In this document: in pieces, positions 45,459 through 58,792 of the stretch
Layout of the letters: the number at the start of each line of letters is the position of its first letter
Numbering within the stretch: position 1 is the stretch's first letter
Source: Aplectana chamaeleonis
Lineage: Eukaryota; Nematoda; Chromadorea; Rhabditida; Cosmocercidae
Assembly (NCBI GenBank): GCA_029168955.1
Contig: JAPDOI010000066.1
Location: 213,501 to 277,500 of the forward strand
Length of the DNA stretch: 64,000 nucleotides
Reading direction: 5' to 3'
Position numbers and translations under genes: made by a program
The notes under the pieces: model-generated
The model's database searches: none
Seen by the model: only the letters and a program-made list of their open reading frames with translations
What the model was told of the DNA's origin: nothing

Positions 45459-48400
45459 TCTATGACGTCCTGCACGCTCTCATCAATGTCCTGCACACGT
45501 TATATGACGTCCTGCTTTTTCCCACTAATGTCCTGCACCCTCGCACTGATGTTCTGCACACTTTCTATGACGTCCTGCACCCTCCCACTGATGTTCTGTA
45601 CACTTTCTATGAGGTGCTGCACACCACCACTAATGTCCTGCAAACTCCCACTAATGTCCTGCGCACTCCCACTGATGTCCTGCACACTTTCTATGACGTC
45701 CTGCACCCTCCCACTGATGTTCTGCACGCTTTCTATGAGGTGCTGCACACCTCCACTAATGTCCTGCACACTCCCACTACTCTCCTGCACCCTCCCACTG
45801 ATGTCCTGCACACTCCCACGAATGTCCTGCACCCTCCCACTCATGTCCTGCACACCTTCCATGAGGTGCTGCACACCCCCACTAATGTCCTGCTCCCTCC
45901 CACTGATGTCATGCACACTCCCACTGATATTCTGCACACTTTCTATGACGTCCTGCACCCTCTCACTGATGTTCTGCACACTTTCTATGAGATGCTGCAC
46001 ACCCCCACTAATGTCCTGCACACTCCCACTAATGTCCTGCACCCTCCCACTGATGTCTTGCACACTTTCTATCACGTCCTGCACACTCCCACGAATGTCC
46101 TGCACCTTCCCACTGCAGTCCTGCACACTTTCTATCACGTCTTGCAAACTCCCACTAATGCCCTGCCTTCCACTGATGTTCTGCACGCTTTCTATGAGGT
46201 GCTGCACACCTCCACTAATGTCCTGCGCACTCCCACTGATGTCCTGCACACTTTCTATGACGTCCTGCACCCTCCCACTAATGTTCTGCACGCTTTCTAT
46301 GAGGCGCTGCACACCCACACTAATGTCCTGCGCACTCCCACTGATGTCCTGCACACTCCCACGAATATCCTGCACCCTCCCACTGATGTCCTGCACACCT
46401 TCCATGAGGTGCTGCACAACCCCACTAATGTCCTGCTCCCTCCCACTGATGTTCTGCACACTTTCTATGAGATGCTGCACACCCCCACTAATGTCCTGCA
46501 CACTCCCACTAATGTCCTGCACCCTCCCACTGATGTCTTGCACACTTTCTATCACGTCCTGCACACTCCCACTAATGCCCTGCACCTTCCCACTGATGTT
46601 CTGCACGCTTTCTATGAGGTGCTGCACACCTCCACTAATGTCCTGCGCACTCCCACTGATGTCCTGCACACTTTCTATGACGTCCTGCACCCTCCCACTG
46701 ATGTTCTGCACGCTTTCTATGAGGTGCTGCACACCTCCACTAATGTCCTGCGCACTCCCACTGATGTCCTGCACACTCCCACGAATATCCTGCACCCTTC
46801 CACTGATGTCCTGCACACCTTCCATGAGGTGCTGCACAACCCCACTAATGTCCTGCTCCCTCCCACTGATGTCCTGCACACTTTCTATGACGTCTTGCAC
46901 ATTCCCACTAATGCCCTGCACCTTCCCACTGATGTTCTGCACGCTTTCTATGAGGTGCTGCACACCTCCACTAACGTCCTGCGCACTCCCACTGATGTCC
47001 TGCACACTTTCTATGACGTCCTGCACCCTCCCACTGATGTTCTGCACGCTTTCTATGAGGTGCTGCACACCTCCACTAATGTCCTGCGCACTCCCACTGA
47101 TGTACTGCACACTTTCTATGACGTCCTGCACCTTCCCACTGATGTTCTGCACGCTTTCTATGAGGTGCTGCACACCTCCACTAATGTCCTGCGCACTCCC
47201 ACTGATGTCCTGCACACTCCCACGAATATCCTGCACCCTCCCACTGATGTCCTGCACACCTTCCATGAGGTGCTGCACAACCCCACTAATGTCCTGCACC
47301 CTCCCACTGATGTCTTGCACACTTTCTATCACGTCCTGCACACTCCCACTAATGCCATGCACCTTCCCACTGATGTTCTGCACGCTTTCTATGAGGTGCT
47401 GCACACCTCCACTAATGTCCTGCGCACTCCCACTGATGTCCTGCACACTTTCTATGACGTCCTGCACCCTCCCACTAATGTTCTGCACGCTTTCTATGAG
47501 GCGCTGCACACCCACACTAATGTCCTGCGCACTCCCACTAATGTCCTGCACCCTCCCACTGATGTCTTGCACACTTTCTATCACGTCCTGCACACTCCCA
47601 CGAATGTCCTGCACCTTCCCACTGCAGTCCTGCACACTTTCTATGACGTCTTGCAAACTCCCACTAATGCCCTGCACCTTCCCACTGATGTTCTGCACGC
47701 TTTCTATGAGGTGCTGCACACCTCCACTAATGTCCTGCGCACTCCCACTGATGTCATGCACACTCCCACTGATATTCTGCACACTTTCTATGACGTCCTG
47801 CACCCTCTCACTGATGTTCTGCACACTTTCTATGAGATGCTGCACACCCCCACTAATGTCCTGCACACTCCCACTAATGTCCTGCACCCTCCCACTGATG
47901 TCTTGCACACTTTCTATCACGTCCTGCACACTCCCACGAATGTCCTGCACCTTCCCACTGCAGTCCTGCACACTTTCTATGACGTCTTGCAAACTCCCAC
48001 TAATGCCCTGCACCTTCCCACTGATGTTCTGCACGCTTTCTATGAGGTGCTGCACACCTCCACTAATGTCCTGCGCACTCCCACTGATGTCCTGCACACT
48101 TTCTATGACGTCGTGCACCCTCCCACTAATGTTCTGCACGCTTTCTATGAGGCGCTGCACACCCACACTAATGTCCTGCGCACTCCCACTGATGTCCTGC
48201 ACACTCCCACGAATATCCTACACCCTCCCACTGATGTCCTGCACACTTTCTATGAGATGCTGCACACCCCCACTAATGTCCTGCTCCCTCCCACTAATGT
48301 TCTGCACACTTTCTATGACGTCCTGCACACCCCCACTAATGTCCTGCACACTCCCACCTATGTCCTGCACCCTCCCACTGATGTCTTGCACACTTTCTAT

Positions 48401-51400
48401 CACGTCCTGCACACTCCCACGAATGTCCTGCACCTTCCCACTGATGTTCTGCACGCTTTCTATGAGGTGCTGCACACCTCCACTAATGTCCTGCGCACTC
48501 CCACTGATGTCCTGCACACTTTCTATGACGTCCTGCACCCTCCCACTGATGTTCTGCACGCTTTCTATGAGGTGCTGCACACCTCCACTAATGTCCTGCA
48601 CCCTCCCACTGATGTCCTGCGCACTCCCACTGATGTCCTGCACACTTTCTATGACGTCCTGCACCCTCCCACTAATGTTCTGCACGCTTTCTATGAGGCG
48701 CTGCACACCCACACTAATGTCCTGCGCACTCCCACTGATGTCATGCACACTCCCACTGATATTCTGCACACTTTCTATGACGTCCTGCACCCTCTCACTG
48801 ATGTTCTGCACACTTTCTATGAGATGCTGCACACCCCCACTAATGTCCTGCACACTCCCACTAATGTCCTGCACCCTCCCACTGATGTCTTGCACACTTT
48901 CTATCACGTCCTGCACACTCCCACGAATGTCCTGCACCTTCCCACTGCAGTCCTGCACACTTTCTATGACGTCTTGCAAACTCCCACTAATGCCCTGCAC
49001 CTTCCCACTGATGTTCTGCACGCTTTCTATGAGGTGCTGCACACCTCCACTAATGTCCTGCGCACTCCCACTGATGTCCTGAACACTTTCTATGACGTCG
49101 TGCACCCTCCCACTAATGTTCTGCACGCTTTCTATGAGGCGCTGCACACCCACACTAATGTCCTGCGCACTCCCACTGATGTCCTGCACACTCCCACGAA
49201 TATCCTGCACCCTCCCACTGATGTCCTGCACACCTTCCATGAGGTGCTGCACAACCCCACTAATGTCCTGCTCCCTCCCACTGATGTTCTGCACACTTTC
49301 TGTGAGATGCTGCACACCCCCACTAATGTCCTGCACACTCCCACTAATGTCCTGCACCCTCCCACTGATGTCTTGCACACTTTCTATCACGTCCTGCACA
49401 CTCCCACTAATGCCCTGCACCTTCCCACTGATGTTCTGCACGCTTTCTATGAGGTGCTGCACACCTCCACTAATGTCCTGCGCACTCCCACTGATGTCCT
49501 GCACACTTTCTATGACGTCCTGCACCCTCCCACTGATGTTCTGCACGCTTTCTATGAGGTGCTGCACACCTCCACTAATGTCCTGCGCACTCCCACTGAT
49601 GTACTGCACACTTTCTATGACGTCCTGCACCTTCCCACTGATGTTCTGCACGCTTTCTATGAGGTGCTGCACACCTCCACTAATGTCCTGCGCACTCCCA
49701 CTGATGTCCTGCACACTCCCACGAATATCCTGCACCCTCCCACTGATGTCCTGCACACCTTCCATGAGGTGCTGCACAACCCCACTAATGTCCTGCTCCC
49801 TCCCACTGATGTCCTGCACACTCCCACGAATATCCTGCACCCTCCCACTGATGTCCTGCACACTTTCTATGACGTCCTGCACCCTCCCTCTGATGTTCTG
49901 CACGCTTTATATGAGGTGCTGCACACCTCCATTAATGTCCTGCACACTCCCACTAATCTCCTGCACCCTCCCACTGATGTCCTGCACACTCCCACGAATG
50001 TCCTGCACCCTCCCACTGATGTCCTGCACACCTTCCATGAGGTGCTGCACATCCCCACTAATGTCCTGCACACTCCCACTGATGTCCTGCACACTTTCTA
50101 TGACGTCCTGCACCCTCCCACTGATGTTCTGCACGCTTTCTATGAGGTGCTGCACACCTCCACTAATGTCCTGCACACTCCCACTGATGTCCTGCACACT
50201 TTCTATGACGTCCTGCAACCTCCCACTGATGTTCTGCACGCTTTCTATGAGGTGCTGCACACCCCCACTACTCTCCTGCACACTCCCACTGATATCCTGC
50301 ACACTTTCGATGACGTCCTGCACACTCCCACTAATGCCCTGCACCCTCCCACTGATGTCCTGCACCCTCCCACTGATGTCTTGCACACTTTCTATCACGT
50401 CCTGCACACTCCCACGAATGTCCTGCACCTTCCCACTGCAGTCCTGCTCACTTTCTATGACGTCTTGCAAACTCCCACTAATGTCCTGCACCTTCCCACT
50501 GAAGTTCCGCACGCTTTCTATGAGGTGCTGCACACCCCCACTAATGTCCTGCAAACTCCCACTGATGTCCTGCACACTTTCTATGACGTCCTGCAACCTC
50601 CCACTGATGTTCTGCACGCTTTCTATGAGGTGCTGCACACCCCCACTAATGTCCTGCACACTCCCACTGATGTCCTGCACACTTTCTATGACGTCCTGCA
50701 ACCTCCCACTGATGTTCTGCACGCTTTCTATGAGGTGCTGCACACCCCCACTACTCTCCTGCACACTCCCACTTATATCCTGCACACTTTCGATGACGTC
50801 CTGCACACTCCCACTAATGCCCTGCACCCTCCCACTGATGTCTTGCACACTTTCTATCACGTCCTGCACACTCCCACGAATGTCCTGCACCTTCCCACTG
50901 CAGTCCTGCACACTTTCTAGGACGTCTTGCAAACTCCCACTAATGCCCTGCACCTTCCCACTGATGTTCTGCACGCTTTCTATGAGGTGCTGCACACCTC
51001 CACTAATGTCCTGCGCACTCCCACTGATGTCCTGCACACTTTCTATGACGTCCTGCACCCTCCCACTGATGTTCTGCACGCTTTCTATGAGGTGCTGCAC
51101 ACTCCCACTAATGTCCTGCGCACTCCCACTGATGTCCTGCACACTTTCTATGACGTCCTGCACCCTCCCTCTGATGTTCTGCACGCTTTATATGAGGTGC
51201 TGCACACCTCCATTAATGTCCTGCACACTCCCACTAATCTCCTGCACCCTCCCACTGATGTCCTGCACACTCCCACGAATGTCCTGCAACCTCCCACTGA
51301 TGTTCTGCACGCTTTCTATGAGGTGCTGCACACCCCCACTACTCTCCTGCACACTCCCACTGATATCCTGCACACTTTCGATGACGTCCTGCACACTCCC

Positions 51401-54206
51401 ACTAATGCCCTGCACCCTGCCACTGATGTCCTGCACCCTCCCACTGATGTCTCGCACACTTTCTATCACGTCCTGCACACTCCCACGAATGTCCTGCACC
51501 TTCCCACTGCAGTCCTGCTCACTTTCTATGACGTCTTGCAAACTCCCACTAATGTCCTGCACCTTCCCACTGAAGTTCCGCACGCTTTCTATGAGGTGCT
51601 GCACACCCCCACTAATGTCCTGCACACTCCCACTGATGTCCTGCACACTTTCTATGACGTCCTGCAACCTCCCACTGATGTTCTGCACGCTTTCTATGAG
51701 GTGCTGCACACCCCCACTAATGTCCTGCACACTTTCTATGACGTCCTGCAACCTCCCACTGATGTTCTGCACGCTTTCTATGAGGTGCTGCACACCCCCA
51801 CTACTCTCCTGCACACTCCCACTTATATCCTGCACACTTTCGATGACGTCCTGCACACTCCCCCTAATGCCCTGCACCCTCCCACTGATGTCTTGCACAC
51901 TTTCTATCACGTCCTGCACACTCCCACGAATGTCCTGCGCCTTCCCACTGCAGTCCTGCACACTTTCTAGGACGTCTTGCAAACTCCCACTAATGCCCTG
52001 CACCTTCCCACTGATGTTCTGCACGCTTTCTATGAGGTGCTGCACACCTCCACTAATGTCCTGCGCACTCCCACTGATGTCCTGCACACTTTCTATGACG
52101 TCCTGCACCCTCCCACTGATGTTCTGCACGCTTTCTATGAGGTGCTGCACACTCCCACTAATGTCCTGCACCCTCCCACTGATGTCCTGCACACTCCCAC
52201 GAATGTCCTGCACCCTCCCACTGATGTCCTGCACACCTTCTATGAGGTGCTGCACACCCCCACTGATGTCCTGCACCCTCCCACTGATGTCTTGCACACT
52301 TTCTATCACGTCCTGCACACTCACACTAATCTCCTGCACCCTCCCACTGATGTCCTGCACACTCCCACGAATGTCCTGCACCCTCCCACTGATGTCCTGC
52401 ACACCTTCCATGAGGTGCTGCACACCCCTACTAATGTCCTGCTCCCTCCCACTGATGTCCTGCACACTTTCTATGACGTCTTCCGCACTCCCACTAATGT
52501 CCTGCACCCTCCCACTGATGTTCTGCACACTATCTATGCCGTCCTGCACATTACCACTACTCTCCTGCACACTCCCACTGATATCCTGCACACTTTCGAT
52601 GACGTCCTGCACACGCCCACTGATGTCCTGCACACTTTTTATGACGTCCTGCAACCTCCCACTGATGTCCTGCACCTTCCCACTGACGTTCCGCACGCTT
52701 TCTATGAGGTGCTGCACACTTTTTATGACGTCCTGCAACCTCCCACTGATGTTCTGCACGCTTTCTATGAGGTGCTGCACACCCCCACTAATGTCCTGCA
52801 CACTCCCACTGATGTCCTGCACACTTTCTATGACGTCCTGCAACCTCCCACTGATGTTCTGCACGCTTTCTATGAGGTGCTGCACACCCCCCACTACTCT
52901 CCTGCACACTCCCACTGATATCCTGCACAGTTTCGATGACGTCGTGCGCACTCCCACTAATGCGCTGCACCCTCCCACTGATGTCCTGCACCCTCCCACT
53001 GATGTCTGCACCCTCCACTGATGTCTATCACGTCCTGCACACTCCCACGAATGTCCTGCACCTTTCCACTGCAGTCCTGCACACTTTCTATGACGTCTTG
53101 CAAACTCCCACTAATGTCCTGCACCTTCCCACTGACGTTCCGCACGCTTTCTATGAGGTGCTGCACACCCCCACTAATGTCCTGCACACTCCCACTGATG
53201 TCCTGCACACTTTTTATGACGTCCTGCAACCTCCCACTGATGTTCTGCACGCTTTCTATGAGGTGCTGCACACCCCCACTAATGTCCTGCACACTCCCAC
53301 TGATGTCCTGCACACTTTCTATGACGTCCTGCAACCTCCCACTGATGTTCTGCACGCTTTCTATGAGGTGCTGCACAACCCCACTACTCTCCTGCACACT
53401 CCCACTGATATCCTGCACACTTTCGATGACGTCCTGCACACTCCCACTAATGCCCTGCACCCTCCCACTGATGTCCTGCGCCCTCCCACTGATGTCTTGC
53501 ACACCTTCTATCACGTCCTGCACACTCCCACGAATGTCCTGCACCTTCCCACTGCAGTCCTGCACACTTTCTATGACGTCTTGCAAACTCCCACTAATGT
53601 CCTGCACCTTCCCACTGACGTTCCGCACGCTTTCTATGAGGTGCTGCACACCCCCACTAATGTCCTGCACACTCCCACTGATGTCCTGCACACTTTCTAT
53701 GACGTCCTGCACCTTCCCACTGATGTTCTGCACGCTTTCTATGAGGTGCTGCACACCTCCACTAATGTCCTGCGTACTCCCACTGATGTCCTGCGCACTC
53801 CCACGAATGTCCTGCACCCTCCCACTGATGTCCTGCACACCTTCCATGAGGTGCTGCACACCCCCACTAATGTCCTGCTCCGTCCCACTGATGTCCTGCA
53901 CACTCCCACTGATATTCTGCACACTTTCTATGACGTCCTGCACCCTCCCACTGATGTTCTGCACACTTTCTATGAGATGCTGCACACCCCCACTAATGTC
54001 CTGCACACTCCCACTGATGTCCTGCACACTTTCTATGACGTCCTGCAACCTCCCACTGATGTTCTGCACGCTTTCTATAAGGTGCTGCACACCCCCACTA
54101 CTCTCCTGCACACTCCCACTGATATCCTGCACACTTTCGATGACGTCCTGCACACTCCCACTAATGCCCTGCACCCTCCCACTAATGTCCTGCACCCTCC
54201 CACTGA
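45459..54206 (-). repeat. 21/42-bp tandem array with higher-order structure (array D)
   Basis: About 8.75 kb of 21-bp half-units such as CTGCACACTTTCTATGACGTC, CTGCACCCTCCCACTGATGTT and CTGCACGCTTTCTATGAGGTG, alternating in pairs to a 42-bp period. On the minus strand the pair reads GTGCAGGACGTCATAGAAAG + TGTGCAGGACATCAGTGGGAGG, close to arrays B and C. Six-half-unit blocks (126 bp) recur. A private TTCTAGGACGTC variant is repeated exactly 1,050 bp apart (50918, 51968), which shows block duplication. Period variants near 52890-53020 break the phase. Frames up to 1,837 codons are by-products. Confidence 0.97.
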
Positions 54207-54360
54207 TGCCCAGCAGCTGGAACTACAATCTGTTCAGTTACTATTCGATTTATTCCACGAAGGTCAAGGAGAGAGCCCAGCAGCTGGAACTACAATCTGT
54301 TCAGTTACTATTCGATTTAGTCAAGCTCTAAAAATGAGCATTTTACAAATTTCGAAATAA
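54207..54360 (+). repeat. 69-bp direct duplication at the edge of array D
   Basis: GCCCAGCAGCTGGAACTACA and the following 25 bp occur at 54207 and again at 54276. An AATAAA lies at 54355-54360. Whether this is a transcript end is unknown. Confidence 0.7.
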
Positions 54361-55992
54361 AGTTGAAATTGTAATTGTATCTTACACAGCCTGCGAACAG
54401 CTAAAACACATTTATAAATAACAGAAAACAAGAAGGCTTTCAATGGAGATCACATCTCATCATTAGATTTCCTTCGGTTCCTTCATCTTTATCTCAACAG
54501 CTCCACCTGAGTCAGCTCAGAATGAAATGGTGATGAGACCCTAAACAGACATAGATAACTGAGGAAAGCAAAATAAACGAAAACTCGAAGAGCGATCACT
54601 TCTTTGACGGTTTCTATTATAAGGAAGAACGGTCGACACCAACAAATCACAGTGGAACGAATCGCAGTGTCGATCGTGGTTTCCTCTGGTCGGTGCACAA
54701 TACGTTGGTGCTGTGCACGTGCACCAACTTCGCGGCAATGTTTTGTGCACCAACCACAACCAACGATGCGATTCATGTCGACTGTACGTCGACGGTATCG
54801 ACGTCTGAGACAATAGTCGGCTTAACCTTGCTACTGGAAAAATTCGATAGCTTCCTGAATTTTTCATCCCCCAGGTACCTACGGCCTCGACCCTCTCAAG
54901 CACCAACGGGTAGGGCATATTTTGATTTGCCGCCAACGGTGCACGTGTTGAAGATAATCCTCGAATGATCAAGCGAAGCCAAAAAGTCAAGCCAGGGTCA
55001 AGCGTGGTTAGGAAATTTTACAGGAGGGGGCCTGGAGCGAGTGTTGCAAAAAAATTCGACCCAAAAATGAAGGTGGCGGGATCGTAAAAATTTCAGACCA
55101 AAAATGAAAATTCGGTGGAGATATTTCGAAAATTCTCGAGATTTTCGGTCACCAAAGGGAGTGATCGCAGCAATGTCCAGGTTTTAGACGCCTGAGCTCG
55201 ACTAATGAACGAATTTACGGCGTTCGACAGTTTTAGTGAGCGAATATATAGATTAGTTTGGTTTTCTTAACGACCCGAATATCCGAAAACCGTATACTCC
55301 AATTTCATGAATAGATCGTGCTTCGGGTGGGGGGGGGGTCGCAAAAGTTTTGGATTCTAGAAAAAATTGATAGTGGGGAGTCGCTCCGATTTCGGAAATT
55401 TACGCTACGCCCCGCTTGACCCTGAGCCAAGCAGAGTTGTGACCGATGAAAACGGGTGTGAGTGGGTTGTCATGAAATAACTGGATCAAAAAAGGCAAAT
55501 CCTATAGATTCCTGAGAGGGATCCACCAAGAAAGAGGCTCGTAGAAGTTTCGAAAATTTTAGAGTTTCTTCCAACACAAGGGGTCATAACTCCGTCGGGT
55601 TTGTTTGCAACCCCCTACTGGAAGCTGGCGGGGATGAGTTGCCCCGCAATCAGCAGGATATTTAGACTCAATCCTCAAACAAAAATATTTGAGCATCTGG
55701 TCTTAACCTCCAACTGTACTTCAGTGCAGTGTTGGCATTGCATGATATAATAGCGCGCTCCGTAGGCAACCGTAGATTACGATTGCACAAAACCACCTAT
55801 TACTAAAGTTGGTTTTGTAATGTGGACCTCAATATTCGTGTTCAGCATCCCCAATAGCCCCTGCATACAAGTTTTAGGCCAAATTCGAAATCTTTTCTAA
55901 CCCCTATGACTTTGTTCAGGGCAATTCTGTACAGTTCTAAAGGATGTTATCAGACTCGTTAGCTTCGTTTCCAAATCCTCGGGGCGGGAGTT
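54361..55992. other. Degraded repeat region
   Basis: No supported gene. It contains a CAC-rich hairpin GTTGGTGCTGTGCACGTGCACCAAC-like near 54702 and repeated GGxGCGTAGCTCC-type words further on. A word ATTCGTGTTCAGCATCCCC (55835) is shared with 26.7-26.9 kb and 57.5 kb. Confidence 0.35.
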
Positions 55993-56168
55993 CAGGGTGC
56001 GTTCCAAGAACATTCCCATGGCAAAACGCGTCCATGTGGAAACGTAGCCACGGCCACGTGGGAGCAATTTTCAGTTGTAATTCGCATACATGGAAAGCAA
56101 ATTTGTCCATGGTGAGGGTCGCTTTTCCTCCCACAACGTCGTGGGAACGTTCTTGGAACGCTCCCCAG
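55993..56168. mobile_element. MITE with CAGGGTGCGTTCC ends
   Basis: 176 bp. The ends CAGGGTGCGTTCCAAGAACA and inverse TGTTCTTGGAACGC-like/CTCCCCAG are related to 10749-10921. The interior differs, so it is a sister subfamily. Confidence 0.7.
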
Positions 56169-57778
56169 CAGGGTATTTGCGACTCAGCGCAACAGGGGCC
56201 GTAAAATTTGGAGGAATTCTTGAAAAAATGAAATTTGGGAAAAGGGCTCGCACGGTTTTTAACCGAATTTTACTACAAATTAGAACTTCTTACAACTTTT
56301 CACTCTCAAAAAGTCTTTGAGGACGTTTTTATCTCAGGGGGTCGTTAAAGTTTTGGAATTTTTTCTCAAAAATTTGGTCAACGGGGAGGAGGGTCGTAGC
56401 TCCGCTGAATGTTGGCGCAACGGCCTGCTCAATCCTGACTTCCAGGCGTGTAGTCGCGAGCGCAATTTTGGGGGCTGAACGCAAATATGTGGTTTGCACA
56501 ACGACGACTATACTAGGCTAGGGTAGATACTGTCGTTCTCGGAGGAAAATTCCGGCCTGCAACTGCGGATTACGGCTGTTGCATCACGCGACACGTGATA
56601 ATCGAGCTGGGAGAAAGCGAGTGAATCGGTCGGTCCCAGCACGATTATAATCGTGTCGCGTGATGCAACAGCCGTAATCCGCAAAATGGAACCGGAACTT
56701 GGCTCCAAGAACGACAGTACAATTTCCATTTTCTACTCCTGTGGTCCGGAAATGAAAACTAAGCAAACTCTCTTCTAAAGCCTGCGGTACGAAACAAGGT
56801 TATGCGCGGTTGAGCAATTTCTCAACGATTGGAGGGAGATAATGAGAATCCCAGTCCAAAAAAATGGAGATTCGAGGTGGGGATCGTAAGAACGTCGGCT
56901 AAAAGTTTAAAAATTTGGAAAGGAGGCGCCAAAACTTTCGAAAAAATTTAAATCACCGAAAGGTAGGGGGCGTAGCTCCACTAGATAAAGCTCTAAGCTT
57001 GATCGGATGAGTCCGGAGTGGGGCAAGTAAGCGGGGCGGTTGGTCATGCACCAAAATATAGGTGATAAGGGGATTTCGATGCCATGATAAGCTTTACCTC
57101 AACCGGCTCAAAATGAGAGAGCTAGGGCTATACTCCACAACGTCCACGCTCAATCCAAGTCCGGAAAAAACGAGTTAGTGCCCCACGAATACAGCGCATT
57201 CGAGTAAGCTGCAATTCGATCTACATAATAATTTGCTCACCCCAATTAAGAGTCTCTGAAAACGGCTGTTTTTATCGGGATTTGTGGATCATTCGCCAAA
57301 ATTCATTATTATTATTATTCACAAAACTTGTAATGTTTCTGCATCACTATTGCCTTTGCTCAGGAGGATTATTTGCGGTACTGAACACGAACATGAGGTT
57401 TTTCGTTCAGCTGAGGAAAGTTGTGTTAGAAAATGGCATTGTTACTACTGCAGCCCTATGCATGAATCGTCCAAAAACCTAGGGACGAACCACATATTCG
57501 TGCTTAGCAACCCCAAATTATCTTCCCTGACAAAAGTGCGGGCAGAAAAAAATCAATCTTAGTGGAACCGAAGAGAGTCGTTAGCACGATATGCAAGCAT
57601 CGGCTGCCGCGCATCCCTTACCACTCAGAAAAATGCTAATTTTTGCCGAAGTCACCCGGACCGTCATAGGAGGGTGGGGGTTGAGTGTGCAGCTAACCAG
57701 ACGCACACGTCTCCATCACGCTATCACTAACTTCTTTCCCTATAAATTATAGAGCACTACAAGCCTCCGCAACTCCGG
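56169..57778. other. Degraded repeat region with one perfect inverted repeat
   Basis: 56564-56683 contains a perfect 32-bp inverted repeat (TGCGGATTACGGCTGTTGCA...), extending imperfectly to 56528-56721. The rest holds diverged copies of GGGGCGTAGCTCCxCT and AACCACATATTCGTGCTTAG words and a (TTA)n run near 57305. No gene supported. Confidence 0.4.
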
Positions 57779-57784
57779 TTTATT
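57779..57784 (-). promoter_or_regulatory. Poly(A) signal AATAAA (minus strand)
   Basis: It lies about 50 bp downstream of the stop codon of the minus-strand exon ending at 57832. Confidence 0.45.
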
Positions 57785-57831
57785 TAGCTTGAAATATAGG
57801 ATCGGTAAAAAGAGATATCTCACCCTTCGTC

Positions 57832-58374
57832 TCAGTTTTCGTCCCTTTCATCTTCCGCCGGCCAGCTATGAAAATCCGGTGGAGCCACGACAGCTTTCAC
57901 ACAACTCCACGCGGGAATGTGCGCCCTGTGCAGAGCTTTGGAATATTCTGAAACACCATTACATGCTAATGCTTTTACTGAACGTTCACGTATAAAACAG
58001 AACAAGAACATTGTGAAACGTGAATCTTCTCCAAGTTTGGCTTCAAAAAGGAGCCACAATTGAAGAATATCACGTTTATGTACGTTCCATGAGCAGGCAT
58101 TTGCGGGAAAAGAATTTCGACCAAAAAATAATTCCTCCATTCCAAAAGAATGCCAGAGAACTTTCGAAGGGACCGATGAATCAAATGAGACAAATCAACA
58201 CAAACAAATACGAAGAAGGAAGGAAATATAATGAATGAAATCGAAAAAGGTCAGCTGAGCATTCGACGACGCCAGCACCCGATTCATTCCAACGACACGG
58301 CACCTCACAAATGATCGTAGAAACTCGTCCATCCGCTCCACCCAACCGCGCCGAAGCTCGTCCATTTCCAAATT
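57832..58374 (-). CDS. Candidate gene: terminal exon plus upstream exon
   Basis: The terminal exon 57947-57832 follows a GGTGTTTCAG acceptor and reads YSKALHRAHIPAWSCVKAVV then PPDFHSWPAEDERDEN and a stop, with AATAAA 48 bp on. Upstream, 58374-58314 reads NLEMDELRRGWVERMDEFLR between an AAGCAG acceptor and an AG|GTGCCG donor. The direct join favours a different frame of the terminal exon, so a middle exon is probably missing or the terminal frame is the other one. The donor read-through gives a 56-residue frame ending at 58195. Product not recognised. Confidence 0.35.
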
Positions 58375-58792
58375 CTGCTTAAATATTGAATCGTTATTTC
58401 TTGATTTACAAGCAATTTTCGTCGGGTTTTCTCTTCAGGTTTCAATACTAACAGCTCCAAACCTCTAATTTAAGGGATAAAATCGATAGCAATTTTGAGC
58501 GTGTATGCCAGCTCTAAATGGGTTCGCGATCAGCTCTAAATGGGCTCGCGATCAGTACGCCTGGCTAAAATAAGGACCGACAGCAAAAAATCTGTATAAT
58601 TTAGTTATTAATTATAATACAACTAGGCGGGGCCTAGGACCAAAGTTAAGCACCTTTGGGCGTTACGTCCTCTATCTCGTAGGGACAGAGTGTACTCCCG
58701 GTAGAGCAATCTAGGAGATACTAAAAGTACCTCAAACTTGGGTGATTGAACCGGCAAAGATCTCGTTTTACCACACAGAACAGTGCATCGTA
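58375..58792. other. Spacer before array C
   Basis: It holds a 22-bp direct repeat (AGCTCTAAATGGGTTCGCGATC) at 58511-58555. The final 60 bp show a TTGGGTGATTGAACCGGC word also present near 16570. No gene. Confidence 0.4.

Noticed and set aside
45306..54360. Open frames of 1,258, 1,837, 1,309, 900, 607 and 561 codons
   Set aside because: They occur in several frames on both strands of a repeat whose period (21/42 bp) is a multiple of three and lacks stops. There are no conserved ends, introns or non-repeat domains. They are by-products of array D.
10749..56168. 8-bp target duplications for the two CAGGG(G)TGCGTTCC elements
   Set aside because: Flanking octamers on the two sides do not match in either copy, so the hAT assignment is left open.
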